A stretch of DNA of 64,000 nt from Calliphora vicina (lineage: Eukaryota > Arthropoda > Insecta > Diptera > Calliphoridae). Of this stretch, positions 49,039 to 62,500 are shown in pieces (positions within the stretch are counted from its first letter, which is position 1; the number at the start of each line of letters is the position of its first letter). The stretch lies in NCBI RefSeq assembly GCF_958450345.1, contig NC_088784.1, forward strand, positions 48,166,870 through 48,230,869, read 5' to 3'. The notes below the pieces were generated by a model. The model had not been told where the DNA came from and did no database searches. It worked only from the letters and a program-made list of their open reading frames with translations. Made by a program: the position numbers and the translations under genes.

Positions 49039-52000
49039 CGAAAAATGTCCGATATACCCGCATATATATCGGGTACTATTGATGCTAGCTACTTAAGTTA
49101 TACCTTAAGCTACAATATCATGCAATCCAAATTTAAAAATAATTAGCTTCCTAGCTCTTTAGGGGCCTTTAGAATTGCGATTTATATGAAGTCGTTAAAA
49201 GCTGTGGTAATTTTGGGAAATTTTTCGAAAAATGTCCGATATACCCGCATATATATCGGGTACTATTTATGCTAGCTACTTAAGTTATACCTTGTCAGAA
49301 AGCTACAATCTCATGCAATCCAAATTTAAAAATAATTAGCTTCCTAGCTCTTTAGGGGCCTTTAGAATTGCGATTTATATGAAGTCGTTAAAAACTGGGG
49401 TAATTTTGGGACATTTTTCGAAAAATGTCCGATATACCCGCATATATATCGGGTACTATTTATGCTAGCTACTTAAGTTATACCTTGTTAGAAAGCAACA
49501 ATCTCATGCAATCCAAATTTAGCTCTAGCTCTTTATGGCCTTTTAAAATTGCGATTTATATGAAGTCGTTAAAATCTGGGGTAATTTTGGGACATTTTGC
49601 GAAAAATTTCCGATATACCCGCATATATATCGGGTACTATTTATGCTAGCTACTTAAGTTATACCTTGTTAGAAAGCTACAATCTCATGCAATCCAAATT
49701 TAAAAATAATTAGCTTCCTAGCTCTTTATGGCCTTTTAAAATTGCGATTTATATGAAGTCGTTAAAATCTGGGGTAATTTTGGGACATTTTGCGAAAAAT
49801 TTCCGATATACCCGCATATATATCGGGTACTATTTATGCTAGCTACTTAAGTTATACCTTGTTAGAAAGCTACAATCTCATGCAATCCAAATTTAAAAAT
49901 AATTAGCTTCCTAGCTCTTTATGGCCTTTTAAAATTGCGATTTATATGAAGTCGTTAAAAACTGGGGTAATTTTGGGACATTTTTCGAAAAATTTCCAAT
50001 ATACCTGCATATATATCGGGCACTATTTATGCTAGCTACTTAAGTTATACCTTGTTAGAAAGCTACAATCCCATGCAATCCAAATATATAGAAAAATGAG
50101 CTTCCTAGCTCTTTAGCGGCCTTTAGAATTGCGATTTATATGAAGTCGTTAAAAACTGGGGTAATTTTGGGACATTTTTCGAAAAATGTCTGATATACCC
50201 GCATATATACCGGGTACTATTTATGCTAGCTACTTAAATTATACCTTGTTAGAAAGCTACAATCTCATGCAATCCAAATTTAAGTTATACCTTGTTAGAA
50301 AGCTACAATCTCATGCAATCCAAATATAAAAAACTGAGTTTTCTAGCTCTTTAGCGGCCTTTAGAATTGCGATTTATATGAAGTCGTTAAAAACTGGGGT
50401 AATTTTGTAGCTACTTAAGTTATACCTTGTTAGAAAGCTACAATCTCATGCAATCCAAATATAAAAAAATTAGCTTCCTAGCTCTTTAGGGCCTTTTAAA
50501 ATTTCGCTTTATATGAAGTCGTTAAAAACTGGTGTTATTTTGGGACATTTTGCGAAAAATGTCCGATATACCCGCATATATATCGGGTACTATGGATGCT
50601 AGCTACTTAAGTTAGAAAGCTACAACCTCATGCAATCCAAATTTAAAAATAATTAGCTTCCTAGCTCTTTATGGCCTTTTAAAATTGCGATTTATATGAA
50701 GTCGTTAAAAACTGGGGTAATTTTGGGACATTTTGCGAAAAATGTCCGATATACCCGCATATATATCGGGTACTATTTATGCTAGCTACTTAAGTTATAC
50801 CTTGTTAGAAAGCTACAACCTCATGCAATCCAAATTTAAAAATAATTAGCTTCCTAGCTCTTTATGGCCTTTTAAAATTGCGCTTTATATGAAGTCGTTA
50901 AAAACTGGGGTAATTTTGGGACATTTTGCGAAAAATGTCCGATATACCCGCATATATATCGGGTACTATTTATGCTAGCTACTTAAGTTATACCTTGTTA
51001 GAAAGCTACAATCTCATGCAATCCAAATATAAAAAAATGATTTTCCTAGCTCTTTAGGGCCTTTTAAAATTGCGATTTATATGAAGTCGTTAAAAACTGG
51101 TGTAATTTTGGGACATTTTGCGAAAAATGTCCGATATACCCGCATATATATCGGGTACTATTTATGCTAGCTACTTAAATTATGCCTTGTTAGAAAGCTA
51201 CAATCTCATGCAATCCAAATTTAAAAATAATTAGCTTCCTAGCTCTTTAGGGGCCTTTAGAATTGCGATTTATATGAAGTCGTTAAAAGCTGGGGTAATT
51301 TTGGGACATTTTTCGAAAAATTTCCGATATACCTGCATATATATCGGGTACTATTTATGCTAGCTACTTAAGTTATACCTTGTTAGAAAGCTACAATCTC
51401 ATGCAATCCAAATATAAAAAAAATTAGCTTCCTAGCTCTTTAGGGCCTTTTAAAATTGCGATTTATATGAAGTCGTTAAAAACTGGTGTAATTTTGGGAC
51501 ATTTTGCGAAAAATGTCCGATATACCCGCATATATATCGGGTACTATTTATGCTAGCTACTTAAGTTATACCTTTTTAGAAAGCTACAACCTCATGCAAT
51601 CCAAATATAAAAAAAATTAGCTTCCTAGCTCTTTAGGGCCTTTTAAAATTGCGATTTATATGAAGTCGTTAAAAACTGGTGTAATTTTGGGACATTTTGC
51701 GAAAAATGTCCGATATACCCGCATATATATCGGGTACTATTTATGCTAGCTACTTAAGTTATACCTTTTTAGAAAGCTACAACCTCATGCAATCCAAATT
51801 TAAAAATAATTAGCTTCCTAGCTCTTTATGGCCTTTTAAAATTGCGATTTATATGAAGTCGTTAAAAACTGGGGTAATTTTGGGACATTTTGCGAAAAAT
51901 GTCCGATATACCCGCATATATATCGGGTACTATTTATGCTAGCTACTTAAGTTATACCTTGTTAGAAAGCTACAATCTCATGCAATCCAAATATAAAAAA

Positions 52001-53353
52001 ATGAGTTTCCTAGCTCTTTAGCGGCCTTTAGAATTGCGATTTATATGAAGTCGTTAAAAACTGGGGTAATTTTGGGACATTTTTCGAAAAATGTCTGATA
52101 TACCCGCATATATATCGGGTACTATTTATGCTAGCTACTTAAATTATGCCTTGTTAGAAAGCTACAATCTCATGCAATCCAAATTTAAAAATAATTAGCT
52201 TCCTAGCTCTTTAGGGGCCTTTAGAATTGCGATTTATATGAAGTCGTTAAAAGCTGGGGTAATTTTGGGACATTTTTCGAAAAATTTCCGATATACCTGC
52301 ATATATATCGGGTACTATTTATGCTAGCTACTTAAGTTATACCTTGTTAGAAAGCTACAATCTCATGCAATCCAAATATAAAAAAAATTAGCTTCCTAGC
52401 TCTTTAGGGCCTTTTAAAATTGCGATTTATATGAAGTCGTTAAAAACTGGTGTAATTTTGGGACATTTTGCGAAAAATGTCCGATATACCCGCATATATA
52501 TCGGGTACTATTGATGCTAGCTACTTAAGTTATACCTTAAGCTACAATATCATGCAATCCAAATTTAAAAATAATTAGCTTCCTAGCTCTTTAGGGGCCT
52601 TTAGAATTGCGATTTATATGAAGTCGTTAAAAGCTGTGGTAATTTTGGGAAATTTTTCGAAAAATGTCCGATATACCCGCATATATATCGGGTACTATTT
52701 ATGCTAGCTACTTAAGTTATACCTTGTCAGAAAGCTACAATCTCATGCAATCCAAATTTAAAAATAATTAGCTTCCTAGCTCTTTAGGGGCCTTTAGAAT
52801 TGCGATTTATATGAAGTCGTTAAAAACTGGGGTAATTTTGGGACATTTTTCGAAAAATGTCCGATATACCCGCATATATATCGGGTACTATTTATGCTAG
52901 CTACTTAAGTTATACCTTGTTAGAAAGCAACAATCTCATGCAATCCAAATTTAGCTCTAGCTCTTTATGGCCTTTTAAAATTGCGATTTATATGAAGTCG
53001 TTAAAATCTGGGGTAATTTTGGGACATTTTGCGAAAAATTTCCGATATACCCGCATATATATCGGGTACTATTTATGCTAGCTACTTAAGTTATACCTTG
53101 TTAGAAAGCTACAATCTCATGCAATCCAAATTTAAAAATAATTAGCTTCCTAGCTCTTTATGGCCTTTTAAAATTGCGATTTATATGAAGTCGTTAAAAT
53201 CTGGGGTAATTTTGGGACATTTTGCGAAAAATTTCCGATATACCCGCATATATATCGGGTACTATTTATGCTAGCTACTTAAGTTATACCTTGTTAGAAA
53301 GCTACAATCTCATGCAATCCAAATTTAAAAATAATTAGCTTCCTAGCTCTTTA
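49039..53353 (+). repeat. 5535-bp period higher-order repeat, copy 1
   Basis: Matches 54574-58888 throughout the lines compared, with the same short C unit (49425 and 54960), H marks (50021 and 55556), ttttgtagctac junction, actatggatgc (50591 and 56126) and ttaagttagaaag deletion. The first 883 bp (49039-49921) recur again at 52471-53353, so the block is bounded by a direct repeat of its own start. Confidence 0.88.
51560..51945 (+). repeat. Two tandem ttttt-marked units (192 bp apart)
   Basis: Units with ccttttta gaaag and acaacctc stand in direct tandem at about 51574 and 51766. They recur 5535 bp later at about 57109 and 57301. At the 2103-bp position (about 53.87 kb) only one of the pair carries the mark. 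This is a local one-unit expansion within the larger repeat. Confidence 0.8.
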
Positions 53354-54573
53354 GGGGCCTTTAGAATTGCGATTTATATGAAGTCGTTAAAAGCTGGGGT
53401 AATTTTGGGACATTTTTCGAAAAATTTCCGATATACCTGCATATATATCGGGTACTATTTATGCTAGCTACTTAAGTTATACCTTGTTAGAAAGCTACAA
53501 TCTCATGCAATCCAAATATAAAAAAATGAGTTTCCTAGCTCTTTAGCGGCCTTTAGAATTGCGATTTATATGAAGTCGTTAAAAACTGGGGTAATTTTGG
53601 GACATTTTGCGAAAAATGTCCGATATACCCGCATATATATCGGGTACTATTTATGCTAGCTACTTAAGTTATACCTTGTTAGAAAGCTACAATCTCATGC
53701 AATCCAAATATAAAAAAAATTAGCTTCCTAGCTCTTTAGGGCCTTTTAAAATTGCGATTTATATGAAGTCGTTAAAAACTGGTGTAATTTTGGGACATTT
53801 TGCGAAAAATGTCCGATATACCCGCATATATATCGGGTACTATTTATGCTAGCTACTTAAGTTATACCTTTTTAGAAAGCTACAACCTCATGCAATCCAA
53901 ATTTAAAAATAATTAGCTTCCTAGCTCTTTATGGCCTTTTAAAATTGCGATTTATATGAAGTCGTTAAAAACTGGGGTAATTTTGGGACATTTTGCGAAA
54001 AATGTCCGATATACCCGCATATATATCGGGTACTATTTATGCTAGCTACTTAAGTTATACCTTGTTAGAAAGCTACAATCTCATGCAATCCAAATATAAA
54101 AAAATGAGTTTCCTAGCTCTTTAGCGGCCTTTAGAATTGCGATTTATATGAAGTCGTTAAAAACTGGGGTAATTTTGGGACATTTTTCGAAAAATGTCTG
54201 ATATACCCGCATATATATCGGGTACTATTTATGCTAGCTACTTAAATTATGCCTTGTTAGAAAGCTACAATCTCATGCAATCCAAATTTAAAAATAATTA
54301 GCTTCCTAGCTCTTTAGGGGCCTTTAGAATTGCGATTTATATGAAGTCGTTAAAAGCTGGGGTAATTTTGGGACATTTTTCGAAAAATTTCCGATATACC
54401 TGCATATATATCGGGTACTATTTATGCTAGCTACTTAAGTTATACCTTGTTAGAAAGCTACAATCTCATGCAATCCAAATATAAAAAAAATTAGCTTCCT
54501 AGCTCTTTAGGGCCTTTTAAAATTGCGATTTATATGAAGTCGTTAAAAACTGGTGTAATTTTGGGACATTTTG
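53354..54573 (+). repeat. Connecting segment, 2103-bp offset relative of 51.2-52.5 kb
   Basis: Most of this segment resembles the stretch 2103 bp upstream (ttttt unit at 53867 against 51764), but with a class B unit where the upstream copy has an aaaaaaaattagc unit. 2103 plus 3432 equals the 5535-bp period, so the large repeat is built from two smaller steps. Confidence 0.8.
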
Positions 54574-57500
54574 CGAAAAATGTCCGATATACCCGCATAT
54601 ATATCGGGTACTATTGATGCTAGCTACTTAAGTTATACCTTAAGCTACAATATCATGCAATCCAAATTTAAAAATAATTAGCTTCCTAGCTCTTTAGGGG
54701 CCTTTAGAATTGCGATTTATATGAAGTCGTTAAAAGCTGTGGTAATTTTGGGAAATTTTTCGAAAAATGTCCGATATACCCGCATATATATCGGGTACTA
54801 TTTATGCTAGCTACTTAAGTTATACCTTGTCAGAAAGCTACAATCTCATGCAATCCAAATTTAAAAATAATTAGCTTCCTAGCTCTTTAGGGGCCTTTAG
54901 AATTGCGATTTATATGAAGTCGTTAAAAACTGGGGTAATTTTGGGACATTTTTCGAAAAATGTCCGATATACCCGCATATATATCGGGTACTATTTATGC
55001 TAGCTACTTAAGTTATACCTTGTTAGAAAGCAACAATCTCATGCAATCCAAATTTAGCTCTAGCTCTTTATGGCCTTTTAAAATTGCGATTTATATGAAG
55101 TCGTTAAAATCTGGGGTAATTTTGGGACATTTTGCGAAAAATTTCCGATATACCCGCATATATATCGGGTACTATTTATGCTAGCTACTTAAGTTATACC
55201 TTGTTAGAAAGCTACAATCTCATGCAATCCAAATTTAAAAATAATTAGCTTCCTAGCTCTTTATGGCCTTTTAAAATTGCGATTTATATGAAGTCGTTAA
55301 AATCTGGGGTAATTTTGGGACATTTTGCGAAAAATTTCCGATATACCCGCATATATATCGGGTACTATTTATGCTAGCTACTTAAGTTATACCTTGTTAG
55401 AAAGCTACAATCTCATGCAATCCAAATTTAAAAATAATTAGCTTCCTAGCTCTTTATGGCCTTTTAAAATTGCGATTTATATGAAGTCGTTAAAAACTGG
55501 GGTAATTTTGGGACATTTTTCGAAAAATTTCCAATATACCTGCATATATATCGGGCACTATTTATGCTAGCTACTTAAGTTATACCTTGTTAGAAAGCTA
55601 CAATCCCATGCAATCCAAATATATAGAAAAATGAGCTTCCTAGCTCTTTAGCGGCCTTTAGAATTGCGATTTATATGAAGTCGTTAAAAACTGGGGTAAT
55701 TTTGGGACATTTTTCGAAAAATGTCTGATATACCCGCATATATACCGGGTACTATTTATGCTAGCTACTTAAATTATACCTTGTTAGAAAGCTACAATCT
55801 CATGCAATCCAAATTTAAGTTATACCTTGTTAGAAAGCTACAATCTCATGCAATCCAAATATAAAAAACTGAGTTTTCTAGCTCTTTAGCGGCCTTTAGA
55901 ATTGCGATTTATATGAAGTCGTTAAAAACTGGGGTAATTTTGTAGCTACTTAAGTTATACCTTGTTAGAAAGCTACAATCTCATGCAATCCAAATATAAA
56001 AAAATTAGCTTCCTAGCTCTTTAGGGCCTTTTAAAATTTCGCTTTATATGAAGTCGTTAAAAACTGGTGTTATTTTGGGACATTTTGCGAAAAATGTCCG
56101 ATATACCCGCATATATATCGGGTACTATGGATGCTAGCTACTTAAGTTAGAAAGCTACAACCTCATGCAATCCAAATTTAAAAATAATTAGCTTCCTAGC
56201 TCTTTATGGCCTTTTAAAATTGCGATTTATATGAAGTCGTTAAAAACTGGGGTAATTTTGGGACATTTTGCGAAAAATGTCCGATATACCCGCATATATA
56301 TCGGGTACTATTTATGCTAGCTACTTAAGTTATACCTTGTTAGAAAGCTACAACCTCATGCAATCCAAATTTAAAAATAATTAGCTTCCTAGCTCTTTAT
56401 GGCCTTTTAAAATTGCGCTTTATATGAAGTCGTTAAAAACTGGGGTAATTTTGGGACATTTTGCGAAAAATGTCCGATATACCCGCATATATATCGGGTA
56501 CTATTTATGCTAGCTACTTAAGTTATACCTTGTTAGAAAGCTACAATCTCATGCAATCCAAATATAAAAAAATGATTTTCCTAGCTCTTTAGGGCCTTTT
56601 AAAATTGCGATTTATATGAAGTCGTTAAAAACTGGTGTAATTTTGGGACATTTTGCGAAAAATGTCCGATATACCCGCATATATATCGGGTACTATTTAT
56701 GCTAGCTACTTAAATTATGCCTTGTTAGAAAGCTACAATCTCATGCAATCCAAATTTAAAAATAATTAGCTTCCTAGCTCTTTAGGGGCCTTTAGAATTG
56801 CGATTTATATGAAGTCGTTAAAAGCTGGGGTAATTTTGGGACATTTTTCGAAAAATTTCCGATATACCTGCATATATATCGGGTACTATTTATGCTAGCT
56901 ACTTAAGTTATACCTTGTTAGAAAGCTACAATCTCATGCAATCCAAATATAAAAAAAATTAGCTTCCTAGCTCTTTAGGGCCTTTTAAAATTGCGATTTA
57001 TATGAAGTCGTTAAAAACTGGTGTAATTTTGGGACATTTTGCGAAAAATGTCCGATATACCCGCATATATATCGGGTACTATTTATGCTAGCTACTTAAG
57101 TTATACCTTTTTAGAAAGCTACAACCTCATGCAATCCAAATATAAAAAAAATTAGCTTCCTAGCTCTTTAGGGCCTTTTAAAATTGCGATTTATATGAAG
57201 TCGTTAAAAACTGGTGTAATTTTGGGACATTTTGCGAAAAATGTCCGATATACCCGCATATATATCGGGTACTATTTATGCTAGCTACTTAAGTTATACC
57301 TTTTTAGAAAGCTACAACCTCATGCAATCCAAATTTAAAAATAATTAGCTTCCTAGCTCTTTATGGCCTTTTAAAATTGCGATTTATATGAAGTCGTTAA
57401 AAACTGGGGTAATTTTGGGACATTTTGCGAAAAATGTCCGATATACCCGCATATATATCGGGTACTATTTATGCTAGCTACTTAAGTTATACCTTGTTAG

Positions 57501-58888
57501 AAAGCTACAATCTCATGCAATCCAAATATAAAAAAATGAGTTTCCTAGCTCTTTAGCGGCCTTTAGAATTGCGATTTATATGAAGTCGTTAAAAACTGGG
57601 GTAATTTTGGGACATTTTTCGAAAAATGTCTGATATACCCGCATATATATCGGGTACTATTTATGCTAGCTACTTAAATTATGCCTTGTTAGAAAGCTAC
57701 AATCTCATGCAATCCAAATTTAAAAATAATTAGCTTCCTAGCTCTTTAGGGGCCTTTAGAATTGCGATTTATATGAAGTCGTTAAAAGCTGGGGTAATTT
57801 TGGGACATTTTTCGAAAAATTTCCGATATACCTGCATATATATCGGGTACTATTTATGCTAGCTACTTAAGTTATACCTTGTTAGAAAGCTACAATCTCA
57901 TGCAATCCAAATATAAAAAAAATTAGCTTCCTAGCTCTTTAGGGCCTTTTAAAATTGCGATTTATATGAAGTCGTTAAAAACTGGTGTAATTTTGGGACA
58001 TTTTGCGAAAAATGTCCGATATACCCGCATATATATCGGGTACTATTGATGCTAGCTACTTAAGTTATACCTTAAGCTACAATATCATGCAATCCAAATT
58101 TAAAAATAATTAGCTTCCTAGCTCTTTAGGGGCCTTTAGAATTGCGATTTATATGAAGTCGTTAAAAGCTGTGGTAATTTTGGGAAATTTTTCGAAAAAT
58201 GTCCGATATACCCGCATATATATCGGGTACTATTTATGCTAGCTACTTAAGTTATACCTTGTCAGAAAGCTACAATCTCATGCAATCCAAATTTAAAAAT
58301 AATTAGCTTCCTAGCTCTTTAGGGGCCTTTAGAATTGCGATTTATATGAAGTCGTTAAAAACTGGGGTAATTTTGGGACATTTTTCGAAAAATGTCCGAT
58401 ATACCCGCATATATATCGGGTACTATTTATGCTAGCTACTTAAGTTATACCTTGTTAGAAAGCAACAATCTCATGCAATCCAAATTTAGCTCTAGCTCTT
58501 TATGGCCTTTTAAAATTGCGATTTATATGAAGTCGTTAAAATCTGGGGTAATTTTGGGACATTTTGCGAAAAATTTCCGATATACCCGCATATATATCGG
58601 GTACTATTTATGCTAGCTACTTAAGTTATACCTTGTTAGAAAGCTACAATCTCATGCAATCCAAATTTAAAAATAATTAGCTTCCTAGCTCTTTATGGCC
58701 TTTTAAAATTGCGATTTATATGAAGTCGTTAAAATCTGGGGTAATTTTGGGACATTTTGCGAAAAATTTCCGATATACCCGCATATATATCGGGTACTAT
58801 TTATGCTAGCTACTTAAGTTATACCTTGTTAGAAAGCTACAATCTCATGCAATCCAAATTTAAAAATAATTAGCTTCCTAGCTCTTTA
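54574..58888 (+). repeat. 5535-bp period higher-order repeat, copy 2
   Basis: Partner of 49039-53353, in agreement at the marks I compared. Its own start segment (54574-55456) recurs at 58006-58888, 3432 bp later, mirroring copy 1. Confidence 0.88.
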
Positions 58889-59580
58889 TGGCCTTTTAAA
58901 ATTGCGATTTATATGAAGTCGTTAAAAACTGGGGTAATTTTGGGACATTTTTCGAAAAATTTCCAATATACCTGCATATATATCGGGCACTATTTATGCT
59001 AGCTACTTAAGTTATACCTTGTTAGAAAGCTACAATCCCATGCAATCCAAATATATAGAAAAATGAGCTTCCTAGCTCTTTAGCGGCCTTTAGAATTGCG
59101 ATTTATATGAAGTCGTTAAAAACTGGGGTAATTTTGGGACATTTTTCGAAAAATGTCTGATATACCCGCATATATACCGGGTACTATTTATGCTAGCTAC
59201 TTAAATTATACCTTGTTAGAAAGCTACAATCTCATGCAATCCAAATTTAAGTTATACCTTGTTAGAAAGCTACAATCTCATGCAATCCAAATATAAAAAA
59301 CTGAGTTTTCTAGCTCTTTAGCGGCCTTTAGAATTGCGATTTATATGAAGTCGTTAAAAACTGGGGTAATTTTGTAGCTACTTAAGTTATACCTTGTTAG
59401 AAAGCTACAATCTCATGCAATCCAAATATAAAAAAAATTAGCTTCCTAGCTCTTTAGGGCCTTTTAAAATTTCGCTTTATATGAAGTCGTTAAAAACTGG
59501 TGTTATTTTGGGACATTTTGCGAAAAATGTCCGATATACCCGCATATATATCGGGTACTATGGATGCTAGCTACTTAAGT
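58006..59580 (+). repeat. Partial third copy of the 54.6-kb block (offset 3432 bp)
   Basis: Follows 54574-56147 through the C unit (58392), H marks (58988), 46-bp duplication (59251) and actatggatgc (59559). One extra A in the run near 59432 shifts the offset to 3433. It departs where the earlier copies have ttaagttagaaag and this one has the intact ttaagttatacc. Confidence 0.86.
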
Positions 59581-62500
59581 TATACCTTGTTAGAAAGCTA
59601 CAATCTCATGCAATCCAAATTTAAAAATAATTAGCTTCCTAGCTCTTTAGGGGCCTTTAGAATTGCGATTTATATGAAGTCGTTAAAAGCTGGGGTAATT
59701 TTGGGAAATTTTTCGAAAAATGTCCGATATACCCGCATATATATCGGGTACTATTTATGCTAGCTACTTAAGTTATACCTTGTCAGAAAGCTACAATCTT
59801 ATGCAATTCAAATTTAAAAATAATTAGCTTCCTAGGTCTTTAGAATTGCGATTTATATGAAGTCGTTAAAAACTGGGGTAATTTTGGGACATTTTTCGAA
59901 AAATGTCCGATATACCCGCATATATATCGGGTACTATTTATGCTAGCTACTTAAGTTATACCTTGTTAGAAAGCAACAATCTCATGCAATCCAAATTTAG
60001 CTCTAGCTCTTTATGGCCTTTTAAAATTGCGATTTATATGAAGTCGTTAAAATCTGGGGTAATTTTGGGACATTTTGCGAAAAATTTCCGATATACCCGC
60101 ATATATATCGGGTACTATTTATGCTAGCTACTTAAGTTATACCTTGTTAGAAAGCTACAATCTCATGCAATCCAAATTTAAAAATAATTAGCTTCCTAGC
60201 TCTTTATGGCCTTTTAAAATTGCGATTTATATGAAGTCGTTAAAATCTGGGGTAATTTTGGGACATTTTGCGAAAAATTTCCGATATACCCGCATATATA
60301 TCGGGTACTATTTATGCTAGCTACTTAAGTTATACCTTGTTAGAAAGCTACAATCTCATGCAATCCAAATAATTAGCTTCCTAGCTCTTTATGGCCTTTT
60401 AAAATTGCGATTTATATGAAGTCGTTAAAAACTGGGGTAATTTTGGGACATTTTTCGAAAAATTTCCGATATACCTGCATATATATCGGGCACTATTTAT
60501 GCTAGCTACTTAAGTTATACCTTGTTAGAAAGCTACAATCCCATGCAATCCAAATATATAGAAAAATGAGTTTCCTAGCTCTTTAGCGGCCTTTAGAATT
60601 GCGATTTATATGAAGTCGTTAAAAACTGGGGTAATTTTGGGACATTTTTCGAAAAATGTCTGATATACCCGCATATATACCGGGTACTATTTATGCTAGC
60701 TACTTAAATTATACCTTGTTAGAAAGCTACAATCTCATGCAATCCAAATTTAAGTTATACCTTGTTAGAAAGCTACAATCTCATGCAATCCAAATATAAA
60801 AAACTGAGTTTTCTAGCTCTTTAGCGGCCTTTAGAATTGCGATTTATATGAAGTCGTTAAAAACTGGGGTAATTTTGTGACATTTTTCGAAAAATGTCCG
60901 ATATACCCGCATATATATCGGGTACTATTTATGCTAGCTACTTAAGTTATACCTTGTTAGAAAGCTACAATCTCATGCAATCCAAATATAAAAAAATTTA
61001 GCTTCCTAGCTCTTTAGGGCCTTTTAAAATTGCGATTTATATGAAGTCGTTAAAAACTGGGGTAATTTTGGGACATTTTGCGAAAAATGTCCGATATACC
61101 CGCATATATATCGGGTACTATTTATGCTAGCTACTTAAGTTATACCTTGTTAGAAAGCTACAACCTCATGCAATCCAAATTTAAAAATAATTAGCTTCCT
61201 AGCTCTTTATGGCCTTTTAAAATTGCGATTTATATGAAGTCGTTAAAAACTGGGGTAATTTTGGGACATTTTGCGAAAAATGTCCGATATACCCGCATAT
61301 ATACCGGGTACTATTGATGCTAGCTACTTAAGTTATACCTTGTTAGAAAGCTACAATCTCATGCAATCCAAATTTAAAAATAATTGCTTCCTAGCTCTTT
61401 AGGGGCCTTTAGAATTGCGATTTATATGAAGTCGTTAAAAGCTGGGGTAATTTTGGGAAATTTTTCGAAAAATGTCCGATATACCCGCATATATATCGGG
61501 TACTATTTATGCTAGCTACTTAAGTTATACCTTGTCAGAAAGCTACAATCTCATGCAATCCAAATTTAAAAATAATTAGCTTCCTAGGTCTTTAGGGGCC
61601 TTTAGAATTGCGATTTATATGAAGTCGTTAAAAACTGGGGTAATTTTGGGACATTTTTCGAAAAATGTCCGATATACCCGCATATATATCGGGTACTATT
61701 TATGCTAGCTACTTAAGTTATACCTTGTTAGAAAGCAACAATCTCATGCAATCCAAATTTAGCTCTAGCTCTTTATGGCCTTTTAAAATTGCGATTTATA
61801 TGAAGTCGTTAAAATCTGGGGTAATTTTGGGACATTTTGCGAAAAATTTCTGATATACCCGCATATATATCGGGTACTATTTATGCTAGCTACTTAAATT
61901 ATACCTTGTTAGAAATCTACAATCTCATGCAATCCAAATTTAAAAATAATTAGCTTCCTAGCTCTTTAGGGGCCTTTAGAATTGCGATTTATATGAAGTC
62001 GTTAAAAGCTGGGGTAATTTTGGGACATTTTGCGAAAAATGTCCGATATACCCGCATATATATCGGGTACTATTTATGCCAGCTACTTAAGTTATACCTT
62101 GTTAGAAAGCTACAATCTCATGCAATCCAAATATAAAAAAAATTAGCTTCCTAGCTCTTTAGGGCCTTTTAAAATTGCGATTTATATGAAGTCGTTAAAA
62201 ACTGGTGTAATTTTGGGACATTTTGCGAAAAATGTCCGATATACCCGCATATATATCGGGTACTATTTATGCTAGCTACTTAAGTTATACCTTGTTAGAA
62301 AGCTACAATCTCATGCAATCCAAATTTAAAAATAATTAGCTTCCTAGCTCTTTAGGGGCCTTTAGAATTGCGATTTATATGAAGTCGTTAAAAGCTGGGG
62401 TAATTTTGGGAAATTTTTCGAAAAATGTCCGATATACCCGCATATATATCGGGTACTATTTATGCTAGCTACTTAAGTTATACCTTGTCAGAAAGCTACA

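Noticed and set aside
539..61853. Recurring open frames of 62-92 codons on the plus strand (for example at 539, 2622, 4964, 14239, 20166, 49425, 61665), all encoding near-identical peptides beginning MSDIP
   Set aside because: They start in aaaaatgtccg and usually stop at the TAG of tgctagc about one unit later. They are open only because short class C units lack the stops in the A-rich segment. They are a subset of non-coding repeats, differ by frame-changing indels in sister units, and show no domain or codon signature of a protein.
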